Assembly: GCA_023412745.1 (NCBI GenBank)
Contig: JAEZBZ010000236.1
Location: 1 to 8,789, forward strand
From: Pseudomonadota bacterium
GTDB taxonomy: Bacteria; Pseudomonadota; Alphaproteobacteria; Rhizobiales; Hyphomicrobiaceae
Length of the DNA: 8,789 nt
Direction: 5' to 3'
Shown: positions 1 to 6,769 of the stretch, piece after piece
How positions within the stretch are numbered: position 1 is the stretch's first letter
Layout: each line of letters begins with the position of its first letter
Made by a program: the position numbers and the translations under genes
Notes under the pieces: model-generated
Told to the model about the DNA's origin: nothing
What the model saw: the letters and a program-made list of their open reading frames with translations, nothing else
Databases searched by the model: none

Positions 1-837
1 GTGTTTGGTATCATCGGCATGGTGAACTTCGCGCACGGCGACGTGTTCATGATGTCCACATTCTTCGCGCTCATCTTCTTCCTCATCCTGACCCAGGTGC
101 TCGGCCTGGGCTCGTTGCTGATGGCGCTGGTCATCGTCATGCTGGCCGGCATGTTCCTCACGTCGTTGTGGAGCTGGACCATCGAACGGCTAGCTTATCG
201 CCCGTTACGAGGATCCTTCCGGCTGGCGCCGCTGATCTCGGCGATCGGCATGTCGATCTTCCTGATGAACTTCGTGCAACTCGTGCAGGGACCGCGCAAC
301 AAGCCGTTGCCGCCGATGCTCAATGAGGTGATCCTGCTGGATGTCGGCGGTGGCGGCCACGTCACCCTGTCCTACAAGCAGATCCTGATCATGGTGGTCA
401 CGGTCGTTCTGCTGACCGGGTTCTGGTACGTCGTCCAGAAAACGCCGCTCGGACGCGCGCAGCGTGCCTGCGAACAGGATCGAAAAATGGCGTCTTTGCT
501 CGGCGTTGACGTAGATCGCACGATCTCGATCACCTTCATCATGGGCGCTGCGCTGGCTGCCGTCGCCGGTGTCATGTACATGCTCTACTATGGCGTGGTC
601 AGCTTCGCCGACGGCTTCGTGCCGGGCATCAAGGCGTTCACCGCGGCGGTTCTCGGCGGCATCGGCTCGCTGCCGGGCGCCGTGCTTGGCGGTCTGCTGA
701 TCGGTCTGATCGAAGTTCTGTGGTCGGCGTATTTCTCGATTGACTACAAGGACGTTGCGGCGTTTTCGATCCTCGCCATAACCTTGATCTTCCTGCCGTC
801 AGGCATCCTCGGACGTCCCGAAGTGGAGAAGGTGTAA
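1..837 (+). CDS. livH: LivH-type branched-chain amino acid ABC transporter permease, 5' end outside the window
   Basis: This is one of the two inner membrane permease subunits of a LIV-type importer for leucine, isoleucine, valine and related amino acids. The visible 278 codons begin inside the conserved early block with the core VNFAHGD (residues 8-14 as read here). In LivH this block normally follows about 30 further N-terminal residues, so the GTG at base 1 is almost certainly an internal valine and the true start lies upstream of the window. Several hydrophobic segments are visible (roughly 17-55, 76-95, 126-145, 176-200, 210-240, 252-270). The cytoplasmic loop that docks the ATPase reads RACEQDRKMASLLGVD (155-170), the LivH form of the EAA loop. 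The stop is at 835-837, three bases before livM. The family call is firm; the exact substrate range is not readable from sequence. Confidence 0.95.
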   Translation: MFGIIGMVNFAHGDVFMMSTFFALIFFLILTQVLGLGSLLMALVIVMLAGMFLTSLWSWTIERLAYRPLRGSFRLAPLISAIGMSIFLMNFVQLVQGPRNKPLPPMLNEVILLDVGGGGHVTLSYKQILIMVVTVVLLTGFWYVVQKTPLGRAQRACEQDRKMASLLGVDVDRTISITFIMGAALAAVAGVMYMLYYGVVSFADGFVPGIKAFTAAVLGGIGSLPGAVLGGLLIGLIEVLWSAYFSIDYKDVAAFSILAITLIFLPSGILGRPEVEKV

Positions 838-840
838 CCG

Positions 841-2214
841 ATGGCGACTGTTGCGGGTGAGCGCAGCGCGGAAGTACATGCTCCGCTCTGGATCGCCGCC
901 GTAAAGAAAGCCGCGCTCACGGCGCTGATTACGTTCGGCCTGGCATTTCCTCTCATTGCCTTCAGGACCGACACTGATTTCAGCAATCGGTTGATCCTGC
1001 AGCCACGTTGGGAATTGACGGCAATCATCGTCGCCCTGGCGTTTGTCGGCAGTTTCCTGCTGGCGTTGGTTCCGGTTCGCCCCAAGAGCGTGAAAAAGCG
1101 CAGGGTCAGGTTCGCCATTTCGGAGCGGACCTCCAGGATCCTCGGCATACTCGGCCTGGGGCTACTGGCCGCGTATCCGTTCCTCGCCATCTCGTTGACG
1201 GGCATGAGCGGGGCGGTCAAATGGGTGGATAACTTCGGCATCCAGATCCTGATCTACATCATGCTGGGCTGGGGGCTGAATATCGTGGTGGGCCTCGCCG
1301 GCTTGCTGGATCTCGGCTACGTCGCGTTCTATGCGGTTGGCGCCTATTCGGCTGCGCTGCTGACCTCGACGTTCGGCCTGTCGTTCTGGCTGGCCCTGCC
1401 GCTGGCGGGCGTTTTGGCCGCTTTCTGGGGAATATTGCTCGGTTTCCCCGTGCTCAGATTGCGCGGCGACTATCTGGCGATCGTCACGCTGGCATTCGGC
1501 GAAATCATCCGATTGGTCTTGATCAACTGGATCGATGTCACCGGCGGCTATGCGGGCATTTCCGGTATTCCGCGGCCGACATTCTTCGGCATTCCGTTCA
1601 ATGCGAGCGACGAAGGGTTTGCGGCGCGGTTCGGCCTGGAATTTTCGCCGCTCTATCGCACCATCTTCCTCTATTACGTGATCCTGGTGCTGGCGTTGCT
1701 GACCAATCTGGTGACGATACGCCTGCGTCGCCTGCCGGTCGGACGCGCCTGGGAAGCGTTGCGCGAGGACGAGATCGCCTGCCGGGCGCTCGGCATCAAC
1801 ACGGTGGCGACCAAGCTGACGGCTTTCTCCGTCGGCGCGATGTTCGGCGGCTTCGCGGGTGCATTCTTCGCCGCGCGGCAGGGTTTCATCTCGCCGGAGT
1901 CGTTCGTGTTTATGGAGAGCGCGGTGATCGTCGCGATCGTTGTGCTCGGCGGCATGGGCAGCCAGATCGGCGTCGCCATCGCTGCTGCGGTCATGGTCGG
2001 TGGTACGGAAATCCTGCGTGAGTTGGAATGGCTCAAGCAGGTGTTCGGCCCGGCGTTCGAGCCCACGCATTATCGTATGCTGCTGTTCGGCCTCGCGATG
2101 GTGGTGGTGATGATCTGGAAACCGCGCGGACTGATCTCGACGCGCGCACCCACCTTGTTCCACAAGCAGCGTAAGGCAGTGTCGGCCGATCTCGTGAAGG
2201 AGGGCCACGGGTGA
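841..2214 (+). CDS. livM: LivM-type branched-chain amino acid ABC transporter permease
   Basis: This is the second inner membrane permease subunit, predicted to pair with LivH and contact the LivG/LivF ATPases. The 457 residues are slightly longer than enteric LivM (about 425). The N-terminal ~115 residues hold two hydrophobic segments (about 22-42 and 58-80) separated from the core by a basic stretch (82-90, KSVKKRRVR), matching the extra N-terminal region known in LivM proteins. The permease core follows, with GLAGLLDLGYVAFYAVGAY (151-169), LRGDYLAIVTLAFGE (207-221) and the ATPase-docking loop EALREDEIACRALGIN (305-320). ATG at 841 is three bases after the livH stop; the purine-rich GGAGAAGG at 825-832 within the end of livH is the likely ribosome binding site. 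The last four bases overlap livG, indicating translational coupling. Confidence 0.95.
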   Translation: MATVAGERSAEVHAPLWIAAVKKAALTALITFGLAFPLIAFRTDTDFSNRLILQPRWELTAIIVALAFVGSFLLALVPVRPKSVKKRRVRFAISERTSRILGILGLGLLAAYPFLAISLTGMSGAVKWVDNFGIQILIYIMLGWGLNIVVGLAGLLDLGYVAFYAVGAYSAALLTSTFGLSFWLALPLAGVLAAFWGILLGFPVLRLRGDYLAIVTLAFGEIIRLVLINWIDVTGGYAGISGIPRPTFFGIPFNASDEGFAARFGLEFSPLYRTIFLYYVILVLALLTNLVTIRLRRLPVGRAWEALREDEIACRALGINTVATKLTAFSVGAMFGGFAGAFFAARQGFISPESFVFMESAVIVAIVVLGGMGSQIGVAIAAAVMVGGTEILRELEWLKQVFGPAFEPTHYRMLLFGLAMVVVMIWKPRGLISTRAPTLFHKQRKAVSADLVKEGHG

Positions 2215-3122
2215 ACCGCTGGGAAACCGATCCCCTGCTGACGGTCGAGCACCTTACCATGCGGTTCGGGGGACTGATTGCTGTCCACGATCTTTCGTTC
2301 TCGGCCGGGCGGGGTGATATCACCGCGTTGATCGGCCCGAACGGCGCCGGCAAGACGACCGTCTTCAACTGCATCACGGGCTTCTACAAGCCGAGCAGCG
2401 GGCGCATCGCGCTGGCGCAGCCCGTACCGGCGACGACGGATGCCATCGATGCGCTGACAGGCAGCGGTGAACGCTGGACCCACCATGACGGCGGCGGGTT
2501 GTACCTGCTGGAACGCATGCCGGATTTCCAGATCGCGTCCAAGGCGCGTGTTGCCCGAACTTTCCAGAATATCCGGCTGTTTTCGGGCATGACGGTGCTG
2601 GAAAACCTTGTCGTTGCGCAGCACAATCCGCTGATGCGGGCCTCGGGCTTCTCCATGCTGGGCCTGATCGGCGCCGCAAGCTACCGCGATGCGGAGAAGC
2701 AGGCGGTCGATCGGGCCGTGCAATGGCTGGAGCGTATCGGGCTGATCGACCGCGCGGACGACTCCGCCGGTGAACTGCCTTACGGTGATCAGCGGCGCCT
2801 GGAAATCGCGCGCGCGATGTGTACCGATCCGGTTCTGCTGTGTCTGGACGAACCGGCTGCCGGCCTCAATCCGCGTGAATCGGCGGAACTGAACGCCCTG
2901 CTGCGTTCCATCCGTGACCAGGACAAGACGTCGATCCTGTTAATCGAGCACGATATGAGCGTGGTCATGGAAATATCCGACCACGTCGTTGTTCTGGAGT
3001 ACGGCACCAAGATCTCCGACGGTACGCCTGAGGAGGTGCGTAATGATCCCAGGGTCATCGCCGCCTATCTCGGTGTCGAGGACGAGGAAGTGGAAAAGGT
3101 CGAGGCGGAGGTAGGACTTTGA
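2211..3122 (+). CDS. livG: LivG-type branched-chain amino acid ABC transporter ATP-binding protein with an internal insertion
   Basis: This is a cytoplasmic ATPase subunit that forms a heterodimer with LivF to drive import. Visible motifs are Walker A GPNGAGKT (42-49), Q-loop Gln119, a signature region ELPYGDQRRLEIARA (188-202), Walker B LLCLDEP (209-215), D-loop AAGLNP (216-221) and switch His247. The GTG start at 2211 overlaps the livM stop as GTGA, and AAGGAGGG at 2197-2204 lies 6 bases upstream, which fixes the start. At 303 residues it is longer than enteric LivG (about 255). Part of the excess is a stretch of about 28 extra residues between Walker A and the Q-loop (about 68-105, Gly/Thr/Asp-rich and then LYLLERMPDFQI), and part is an acidic C-terminal tail (290-303). 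Signature Ser is Pro190, which I recall as common in alphaproteobacterial LivG. Overall the ATPase should be functional. Confidence 0.95.
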   Translation: MNRWETDPLLTVEHLTMRFGGLIAVHDLSFSAGRGDITALIGPNGAGKTTVFNCITGFYKPSSGRIALAQPVPATTDAIDALTGSGERWTHHDGGGLYLLERMPDFQIASKARVARTFQNIRLFSGMTVLENLVVAQHNPLMRASGFSMLGLIGAASYRDAEKQAVDRAVQWLERIGLIDRADDSAGELPYGDQRRLEIARAMCTDPVLLCLDEPAAGLNPRESAELNALLRSIRDQDKTSILLIEHDMSVVMEISDHVVVLEYGTKISDGTPEEVRNDPRVIAAYLGVEDEEVEKVEAEVGL

Positions 3123-3844
3123 GCGAGCCTCTGCTGTCGGTTCGTGGCGTCACCACCTATTACGGCAACATCATTGCCCTTCGCGGCGTTGATCTCGAGG
3201 TCAACCAGGGAGAGATCGTCAGCCTGATCGGTGCGAACGGTGCCGGCAAGTCCACGCTGATGATGACCGTGTTCGGCAATCCCCGCGCGCGCGATGGCCG
3301 GATCATCTACGACGGCACCGACATCACCAAAATGCCGACCCACGAAATCGCGCGCCTGCGCATCGCGCAGTCACCCGAAGGGCGGCGCATTTTTCCACGC
3401 ATGACGGTTCTGGAAAACCTGCAGATGGGCGCCGAGATCGACAATCTCACCCATTTTGCCGACGACCTGGAAAGGGTGTGTACGCTGTTTCCGCGCCTGA
3501 AGGAGCGTCTGGAGCAGCGCGGCGGCACGCTATCGGGCGGTGAGCAGCAGATGCTGGCGATTGCGCGGGCGCTGATGAGCCGGCCGAAACTGCTGCTGCT
3601 CGACGAGCCGTCATTGGGTCTTGCGCCGCTGATCGTGAAGCAGATCTTCTCCGTGCTCCGCGACCTCAACAAGACCGAGGGTATGACGATTTTTCTCGTC
3701 GAGCAGAATGCGTTTCATTCGCTGAAGTTGGCCGATCGCGGTTATGTGATGGTCAACGGCCGTATCACGATGAGCGGTACGGGCGAGGAATTACTGGCCA
3801 GGCCCGAAGTTAAAGCAGCCTATCTGGAAGGCGGTCGCCATTGA
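3119..3844 (+). CDS. livF: LivF-type branched-chain amino acid ABC transporter ATP-binding protein
   Basis: This is the second ATPase of the importer, 241 residues, the usual LivF size. It shows Walker A GANGAGKS (38-45), the LivF-type Q-loop QSPEGRRIFPRMTVLEN (84-100), signature LSGGEQQ (138-144), Walker B LLLLDEP (158-164) and D-loop SLGLAP (165-170). In the switch position it has LVEQN with Gln196 instead of His; this is the normal LivF form, not damage, and separates LivF from LivG (which has His). The start is TTG at 3119, overlapping the livG stop as TTGA, with GGAGGT at 3107-3112 six bases upstream. The rare TTG start plus overlap suggests its translation depends on ribosomes finishing livG. 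The stop overlaps the ribosome binding site of the next small gene. Confidence 0.95.
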   Translation: MSEPLLSVRGVTTYYGNIIALRGVDLEVNQGEIVSLIGANGAGKSTLMMTVFGNPRARDGRIIYDGTDITKMPTHEIARLRIAQSPEGRRIFPRMTVLENLQMGAEIDNLTHFADDLERVCTLFPRLKERLEQRGGTLSGGEQQMLAIARALMSRPKLLLLDEPSLGLAPLIVKQIFSVLRDLNKTEGMTIFLVEQNAFHSLKLADRGYVMVNGRITMSGTGEELLARPEVKAAYLEGGRH

Positions 3845-3848
3845 GGAG
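3843..3848 (+). promoter_or_regulatory. Ribosome binding site GAGGAG that decides the start of the small membrane gene
   Basis: GAGGAG overlaps the livF stop codon (TGA at 3842-3844). It lies 8 bases before ATG 3857 and 5 bases before the alternative TTG at 3854. The spacing and the ATG codon both favour 3857. The overlap with the stop codon suggests that termination of livF feeds initiation of the next gene. Confidence 0.7.
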
Positions 3849-3856
3849 CTGTCTTG

Positions 3857-4216
3857 ATGCCTGAATGGCTTTATCAGTCGAGCGAGAACGGCGGCTGGGT
3901 ATTCATTTTGCTCACCGTGATACTCGGGGGCGCGGCCGCCTGGGTTACAGGTAAAGCCATTGCGCAGACATGGCGGCCCTATTGGCAATTGCCGGCGTAC
4001 AGCCTGCTTCTGACGGCTGGCGTGCGGTTCCTGCATTTCGCGCTGTTCGAGGAGCCATTGCTGGCGCCGCAGAATTGGCTCGTCGATTATGCCATTCTTC
4101 TTGCAGCGTGCCTGCTCGGCCATCGGCGGATGCGGGCTCTGCAAATATCGACCCAATACTCGTGGCTGTTCGCACCTTCAGGTCCGCTGGGGTGGCGGCG
4201 AAAGTCTACCGAGTAA
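3857..4216 (+). CDS. Small three-helix inner membrane protein of the Liv cluster (DUF6867-like)
   Basis: This 119-residue protein has three predicted membrane segments (about 13-34, 46-66 and 73-89) and a basic C-terminal tail containing QISTQYSWLF (96-105) and GPLGWRRK (109-116). From memory it matches a small uncharacterised family (DUF6867) found beside liv genes in Bradyrhizobium-like bacteria; I cannot confirm this by search. I chose ATG 3857 over TTG 3854 because of the GAGGAG spacing. It has no signal peptide cleavage motif, no ATPase or permease motif and no SBP features, so it is not a broken piece of a standard Liv subunit. Its place between livF and livK, 12 bases after livF, implies cotranscription and suggests an accessory role with the transporter, such as assembly or stabilisation. 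That role is inference only. Confidence 0.85.
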   Translation: MPEWLYQSSENGGWVFILLTVILGGAAAWVTGKAIAQTWRPYWQLPAYSLLLTAGVRFLHFALFEEPLLAPQNWLVDYAILLAACLLGHRRMRALQISTQYSWLFAPSGPLGWRRKSTE

Positions 4217-4221
4217 GGGAA

Positions 4222-4238
4222 GATTGCGCGCAACAATC
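4222..4238. promoter_or_regulatory. Palindromic element upstream of livK
   Basis: TTGCGCGCAA at 4224-4233 is a perfect 10-base palindrome. The flanks also give GATTG (4222-4226) and CAATC (4234-4238) as a second inverted repeat around a 7-base spacer. It lies just after the small membrane gene and about 110 bases before livK, a reasonable place for an operator. No regulator can be named from it, and short palindromes arise by chance in GC-rich DNA. Confidence 0.25.
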
Positions 4239-4290
4239 CGGGTGACTTCTGGCCTGTTTCGGAGGATCATAAGCACTCAGAATACGGCAT

Positions 4291-4314
4291 CCGGTAAGTG
4301 ATACCGGCAATTTT
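4291..4314 (+). terminator. Small hairpin plus T-run in the livK leader, possible weak terminator or attenuator
   Basis: CCGGTA (4291-4296) pairs with TACCGG (4302-4307) around the 5-base loop AGTGA, followed by CAA and TTTT (4311-4314). The 6-bp stem with four T's is a weak intrinsic terminator shape. It would end part of the livHMGF transcript before livK, or sit in the livK 5' leader if livK has its own promoter in the 4217-4290 stretch. I could not pick a convincing -35/-10 pair there. Confidence 0.35.
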
Positions 4315-4348
4315 AGTCGCATTGTGTCCGTCATTAAGGGAGAATTCC

Positions 4349-5464
4349 ATGAGGAAAGTTTGGTTGTCAGGCGTTGCGCTGGCGGCGAGCGTCGCATTCG
4401 CGGGTGCTGCCAATGCACAAATCAAAGTCGGTGTCGCCGGTCCGCTTTCGGGCGCTAACGCCGCGTTCGGCGCGCAGATGAAGAACGGCGCCGAGCAGGC
4501 TGCGGCCGATATCAATGCCGCCGGCGGCATCAACGGCCAGAAGATAGAGATCGTCCTGGGCGACGACGCTGCCGATCCGAAGCAGGGCGTTTCGGTTGCG
4601 AACAAGTTCGTCGGCGACGGCGTGAAGTTCGTGATCGGCCACTTCAACTCCGGCGTGACGATGCCGGCTTCGGAAGTCTATGCCGAAAACGGCATCTACA
4701 TGATCACGCCAGCATCGACCAACCCGCGCGTCACCGATCGTGGCCTGTGGAACGTCATCCGCGTTTGCGGCCGCGACGATCAGCAGGGCGAAGTCGCCGG
4801 CAAGTACATCGTCGACAATCTGAAGGGCAAGAAGCTTGCCGTGGTCCACGACAAGACCACCTACGGCAAGGGTCTGGCCGATGAGACCAAGAAGGCCGTC
4901 AACGCTGCAGGCGTCAAGGAAGTTCTGTACGAAGGCGTTAACACCGGCGAGAAGGACTTTTCGGCTCTCGTCTCCAAGATCAAGGCTGCTGGCGCTGACG
5001 TCGTCTATTGGGGCGGTTTGCACACGGAAGGCGGCCTGATCGTTCGCCAGATGCGCGACCAGGGCGTGAACGCGGTGCTGATGTCGGGTGACGGCATCGT
5101 GACCGACGAGTTCGCGGCCATTGCCGGTCCGGGCGTCGAAGGCACCCTGATGACGTTCGCTCCGGATCCGCAGAAGAAGCCGGAAGCTGCCGAGGTCGTG
5201 AAGAAGTTTGTGGCGAAGAACTTCAAGCCGGAAGCCTACACGCTGTATGGCTACGCCGCGCTGCAGATCATCGCCCAGGCTGCTGCCGAGGCGAAGGCTG
5301 TCGACCCCAAGGCGGTCGCGACTGCGACGCGCTCGGGCAAGCCGTTCAAGACCGTTCTCGGCGAAATCGCCTTCGACAAGAAGGGCGACCGCACGGACGC
5401 CGACTACACGATGTACGTCTGGAAGAAGCAGGGCGACGGCAAGATCTCTTACGAGCAAATGTAA
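4349..5464 (+). CDS. livK: Periplasmic branched-chain amino acid binding protein (LivK-like)
   Basis: This is the soluble periplasmic receptor that captures the amino acid and delivers it to LivHM. The 371 residues start with a Sec signal peptide (1-23, basic start then hydrophobic core, likely cut after ANA before QIKVG). A type I periplasmic binding fold follows: VGVAGPLSGANAAFG (27-41), IGHFNSG (96-102), MITPASTNP (118-126), DDQQGEVAGKY (143-153) and GEKDFSALVSKIK (200-212). Ser101, Ala122 and Thr124 line up with the LivJ residues that hold the amino acid backbone. The LivJ/LivK cysteine pair is absent (Ala and Asn in its place). ATG 4349 is chosen because AAGGGAGA (4336-4343) precedes it and the signal peptide begins there; an in-frame upstream ATG at 4298 would add 17 residues without a good site. 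Codon choice suggests high expression. Confidence 0.95.
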   Translation: MRKVWLSGVALAASVAFAGAANAQIKVGVAGPLSGANAAFGAQMKNGAEQAAADINAAGGINGQKIEIVLGDDAADPKQGVSVANKFVGDGVKFVIGHFNSGVTMPASEVYAENGIYMITPASTNPRVTDRGLWNVIRVCGRDDQQGEVAGKYIVDNLKGKKLAVVHDKTTYGKGLADETKKAVNAAGVKEVLYEGVNTGEKDFSALVSKIKAAGADVVYWGGLHTEGGLIVRQMRDQGVNAVLMSGDGIVTDEFAAIAGPGVEGTLMTFAPDPQKKPEAAEVVKKFVAKNFKPEAYTLYGYAALQIIAQAAAEAKAVDPKAVATATRSGKPFKTVLGEIAFDKKGDRTDADYTMYVWKKQGDGKISYEQM

Positions 5465-5494
5465 GCTCGCCTGATCCAGCTTCTGACTGATTTG

Positions 5495-5533
5495 CGAGGG
5501 GAGGCGACGCCAAGTTGTCTCCCCTCGGTTTTT
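5495..5533 (+). terminator. Strong intrinsic terminator after livK
   Basis: Bases 5495-5508 pair with 5514-5527 as a 14-bp stem (nine perfect outer pairs, CGAGGGGAG with CTCCCCTCG, then inner pairs including two G-U) around a 5-base loop. TTTTT follows at 5529-5533. It lies 30 bases after the livK stop and is a textbook rho-independent terminator. It also shows that reading the next gene from an upstream in-frame TTG at 5492 would translate through a terminator, which argues against that start. Confidence 0.92.
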
Positions 5534-5593
5534 CTGGCTGCTCGATGCAATCGCTCCGTTTGCGTTCGGTTCGATATGATCCCTGGGGGCGCG

Positions 5594-6685
5594 ATGCTGA
5601 GATTTGCCGCGCTTGTGTTGGCGTTGCTCGCAAGTTCTCCTGCTATGGCCGGACCTGCGCTGTCAGTGGCCGTCGTCGGACCGATGAGCGGGCGTTACGC
5701 GGGTTACGGCGACGAGATCCGTATCGGCGCTGAGCGCGCCATGCGTGATCTCAATGTGCCTAGCAGCGGCTTTGCATCCAAGCTCGCCGTCGTCTACGAG
5801 GACGACGCATGCACGCGCGCCACGGCCGTCGAGGTTGCGCAGCGGCTGGTCAAGACGGGTGTTCGTATCATCATTGGTCACGTGTGCGGCGGTGCTGCGG
5901 AAGCGGCCAGCGCAGTCTATGCGCGGGCCAACGTGCTGCATCTTTCTCTCGCAACGATAGGTCCGAGCCCGCGTGGTGCGCGGCCGGGACCAACGATCTT
6001 CCGCATGACTGGTGGTGACGATGGTCAGGGAGAGGTGGCTGGAGCCTTTCTCGCGGCCCGCTACTCCGGCAAGCGCATTGCCATCGTGCACGACAGGACG
6101 ATGTATGGCGCGACGCTGGCCGAGGACGCGCGTCGAGCCCTGCGCCGCGACGGCGGACACGAGGTGCTGCTCGATACGATACGGCCCGGGGAGAAGGATT
6201 ACGGCGCGCTCATCGTGAAGCTGAAGCAGGCCAAAGCAGATGTCCTGTATTTTGGCGGCTTTGCCGTAGAGGCAGGGGTGATCGCCCGACAGCTTCGCAG
6301 CGAAGGCCTGGTCAATGTTGTCATGTTCGGTGGCGATGTCTTGGCGACGTCCGAGTTCTGGTCGGTGGCGGGTCGCGCCGCGCAAGAGACGCTGTTGACC
6401 TTTCGGCCGGATCACCGAGCACGAACCGGCGTGCCCACCGCGTTGCGCGATCTGCCGGAAAACACCGCCCGCCATGCACTTTATGCGTATGCTGCCGTTC
6501 AGATGCTGGCGTCAGCCGCTGCAGCCGTGAAAAGCGGAAATACTGGTGAAATCGCTGCGCACATCGCGGCCAACGTATCGCCGACGGTGCTCGGCGAAAT
6601 CACGTTCAACGCCAATGGCCGATCAAATCTGCCATCATTCACAATTCATCGCTGGCGCGACGGAGAATTGTATCAACTGGAATAG
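5594..6685 (+). CDS. Second LivK-like periplasmic binding protein with a divergent ligand pocket
   Basis: This is a paralogue of the upstream LivK: 363 residues, type I periplasmic binding fold, with a signal peptide (1-19, cut after AMA). Shared landmarks include VVGPMSG (27-33), GQGEVAG (144-150), IAIVHDRTMYG (162-172), GEKDYGALIVKLK (199-211) and VLGEITFN (332-339). Two differences stand out. Cys73 and Cys98 occupy the places of the enteric LivJ disulfide, absent from the neighbouring LivK. The ligand-contact residues Ser and Thr of LivJ/LivK are replaced by Gly99 and Ile122. The ligand is therefore probably not a plain branched-chain amino acid, but it is unknown. ATG 5594 is chosen because a signal peptide starts there, with GGGGG at 5585-5589 as a modest ribosome site; an earlier ATG at 5576 is possible. 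It lies behind a terminator, so its expression is likely lower or separate. Confidence 0.85.
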   Translation: MLRFAALVLALLASSPAMAGPALSVAVVGPMSGRYAGYGDEIRIGAERAMRDLNVPSSGFASKLAVVYEDDACTRATAVEVAQRLVKTGVRIIIGHVCGGAAEAASAVYARANVLHLSLATIGPSPRGARPGPTIFRMTGGDDGQGEVAGAFLAARYSGKRIAIVHDRTMYGATLAEDARRALRRDGGHEVLLDTIRPGEKDYGALIVKLKQAKADVLYFGGFAVEAGVIARQLRSEGLVNVVMFGGDVLATSEFWSVAGRAAQETLLTFRPDHRARTGVPTALRDLPENTARHALYAYAAVQMLASAAAAVKSGNTGEIAAHIAANVSPTVLGEITFNANGRSNLPSFTIHRWRDGELYQLE

Positions 6686-6729
6686 CGGAGGGGCTTATAA
6701 AATCGGCTTGATTTTTATGGCCCCTCCGC
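6685..6729 (+). terminator. Long hairpin on the stop codon of the second binding protein gene
   Basis: GCGGAGGGGC (6685-6694) is perfectly complementary to 6720-6729, and the interior (ATAAAATC at 6697-6704 against 6710-6718) can pair further with one bulge on each strand. The first stem base is the last base of the TAG stop. It is followed only by AGGCATTTCT, so the T-run is poor. It may act as a terminator between convergent genes or as a 3' mRNA stabiliser. Confidence 0.65.
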
Positions 6730-6769
6730 AGGCATTTCTCCGCCGCCATGCCGCTTCAAGCGCGGATGA

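Noticed and set aside
1..3. GTG at the first base as the true start of livH
   Set aside because: About 30 conserved N-terminal LivH residues would be missing; the gene more simply continues upstream of the window.
1162..2208. Long minus-strand frame (348 codons) antisense to livM
   Set aside because: Composition is Arg/Gln/His/Asp-rich without any fold or motif, as expected from the reverse of a GC-rich gene; livM on the other strand is a clear family member.
3716..3721. Missing switch His in LivF as a sign of inactivity
   Set aside because: Gln in the LVEQN motif is the usual LivF form; catalysis in the heterodimer does not require it to be His.
4261..4300. GGAGG at 4261-4265 as the ribosome site of a leader peptide
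   Set aside because: No ATG, GTG or TTG follows at usable spacing; only an ATA codon, and the frame ends at once.
4367..5458. Long minus-strand frame (363 codons) antisense to livK
   Set aside because: It mirrors the livK codon pattern almost exactly end to end, has no ribosome site or family motif, and livK is unambiguous.
5492..5593. 34-residue N-terminal extension of the second binding protein from TTG 5492
   Set aside because: It would run through the intrinsic terminator and bury the signal peptide; ATG 5594 gives a standard signal peptide.
5663..6475. Minus-strand frame (270 codons) antisense to the second binding protein gene
   Set aside because: Shadow of the real gene, no recognisable domain.
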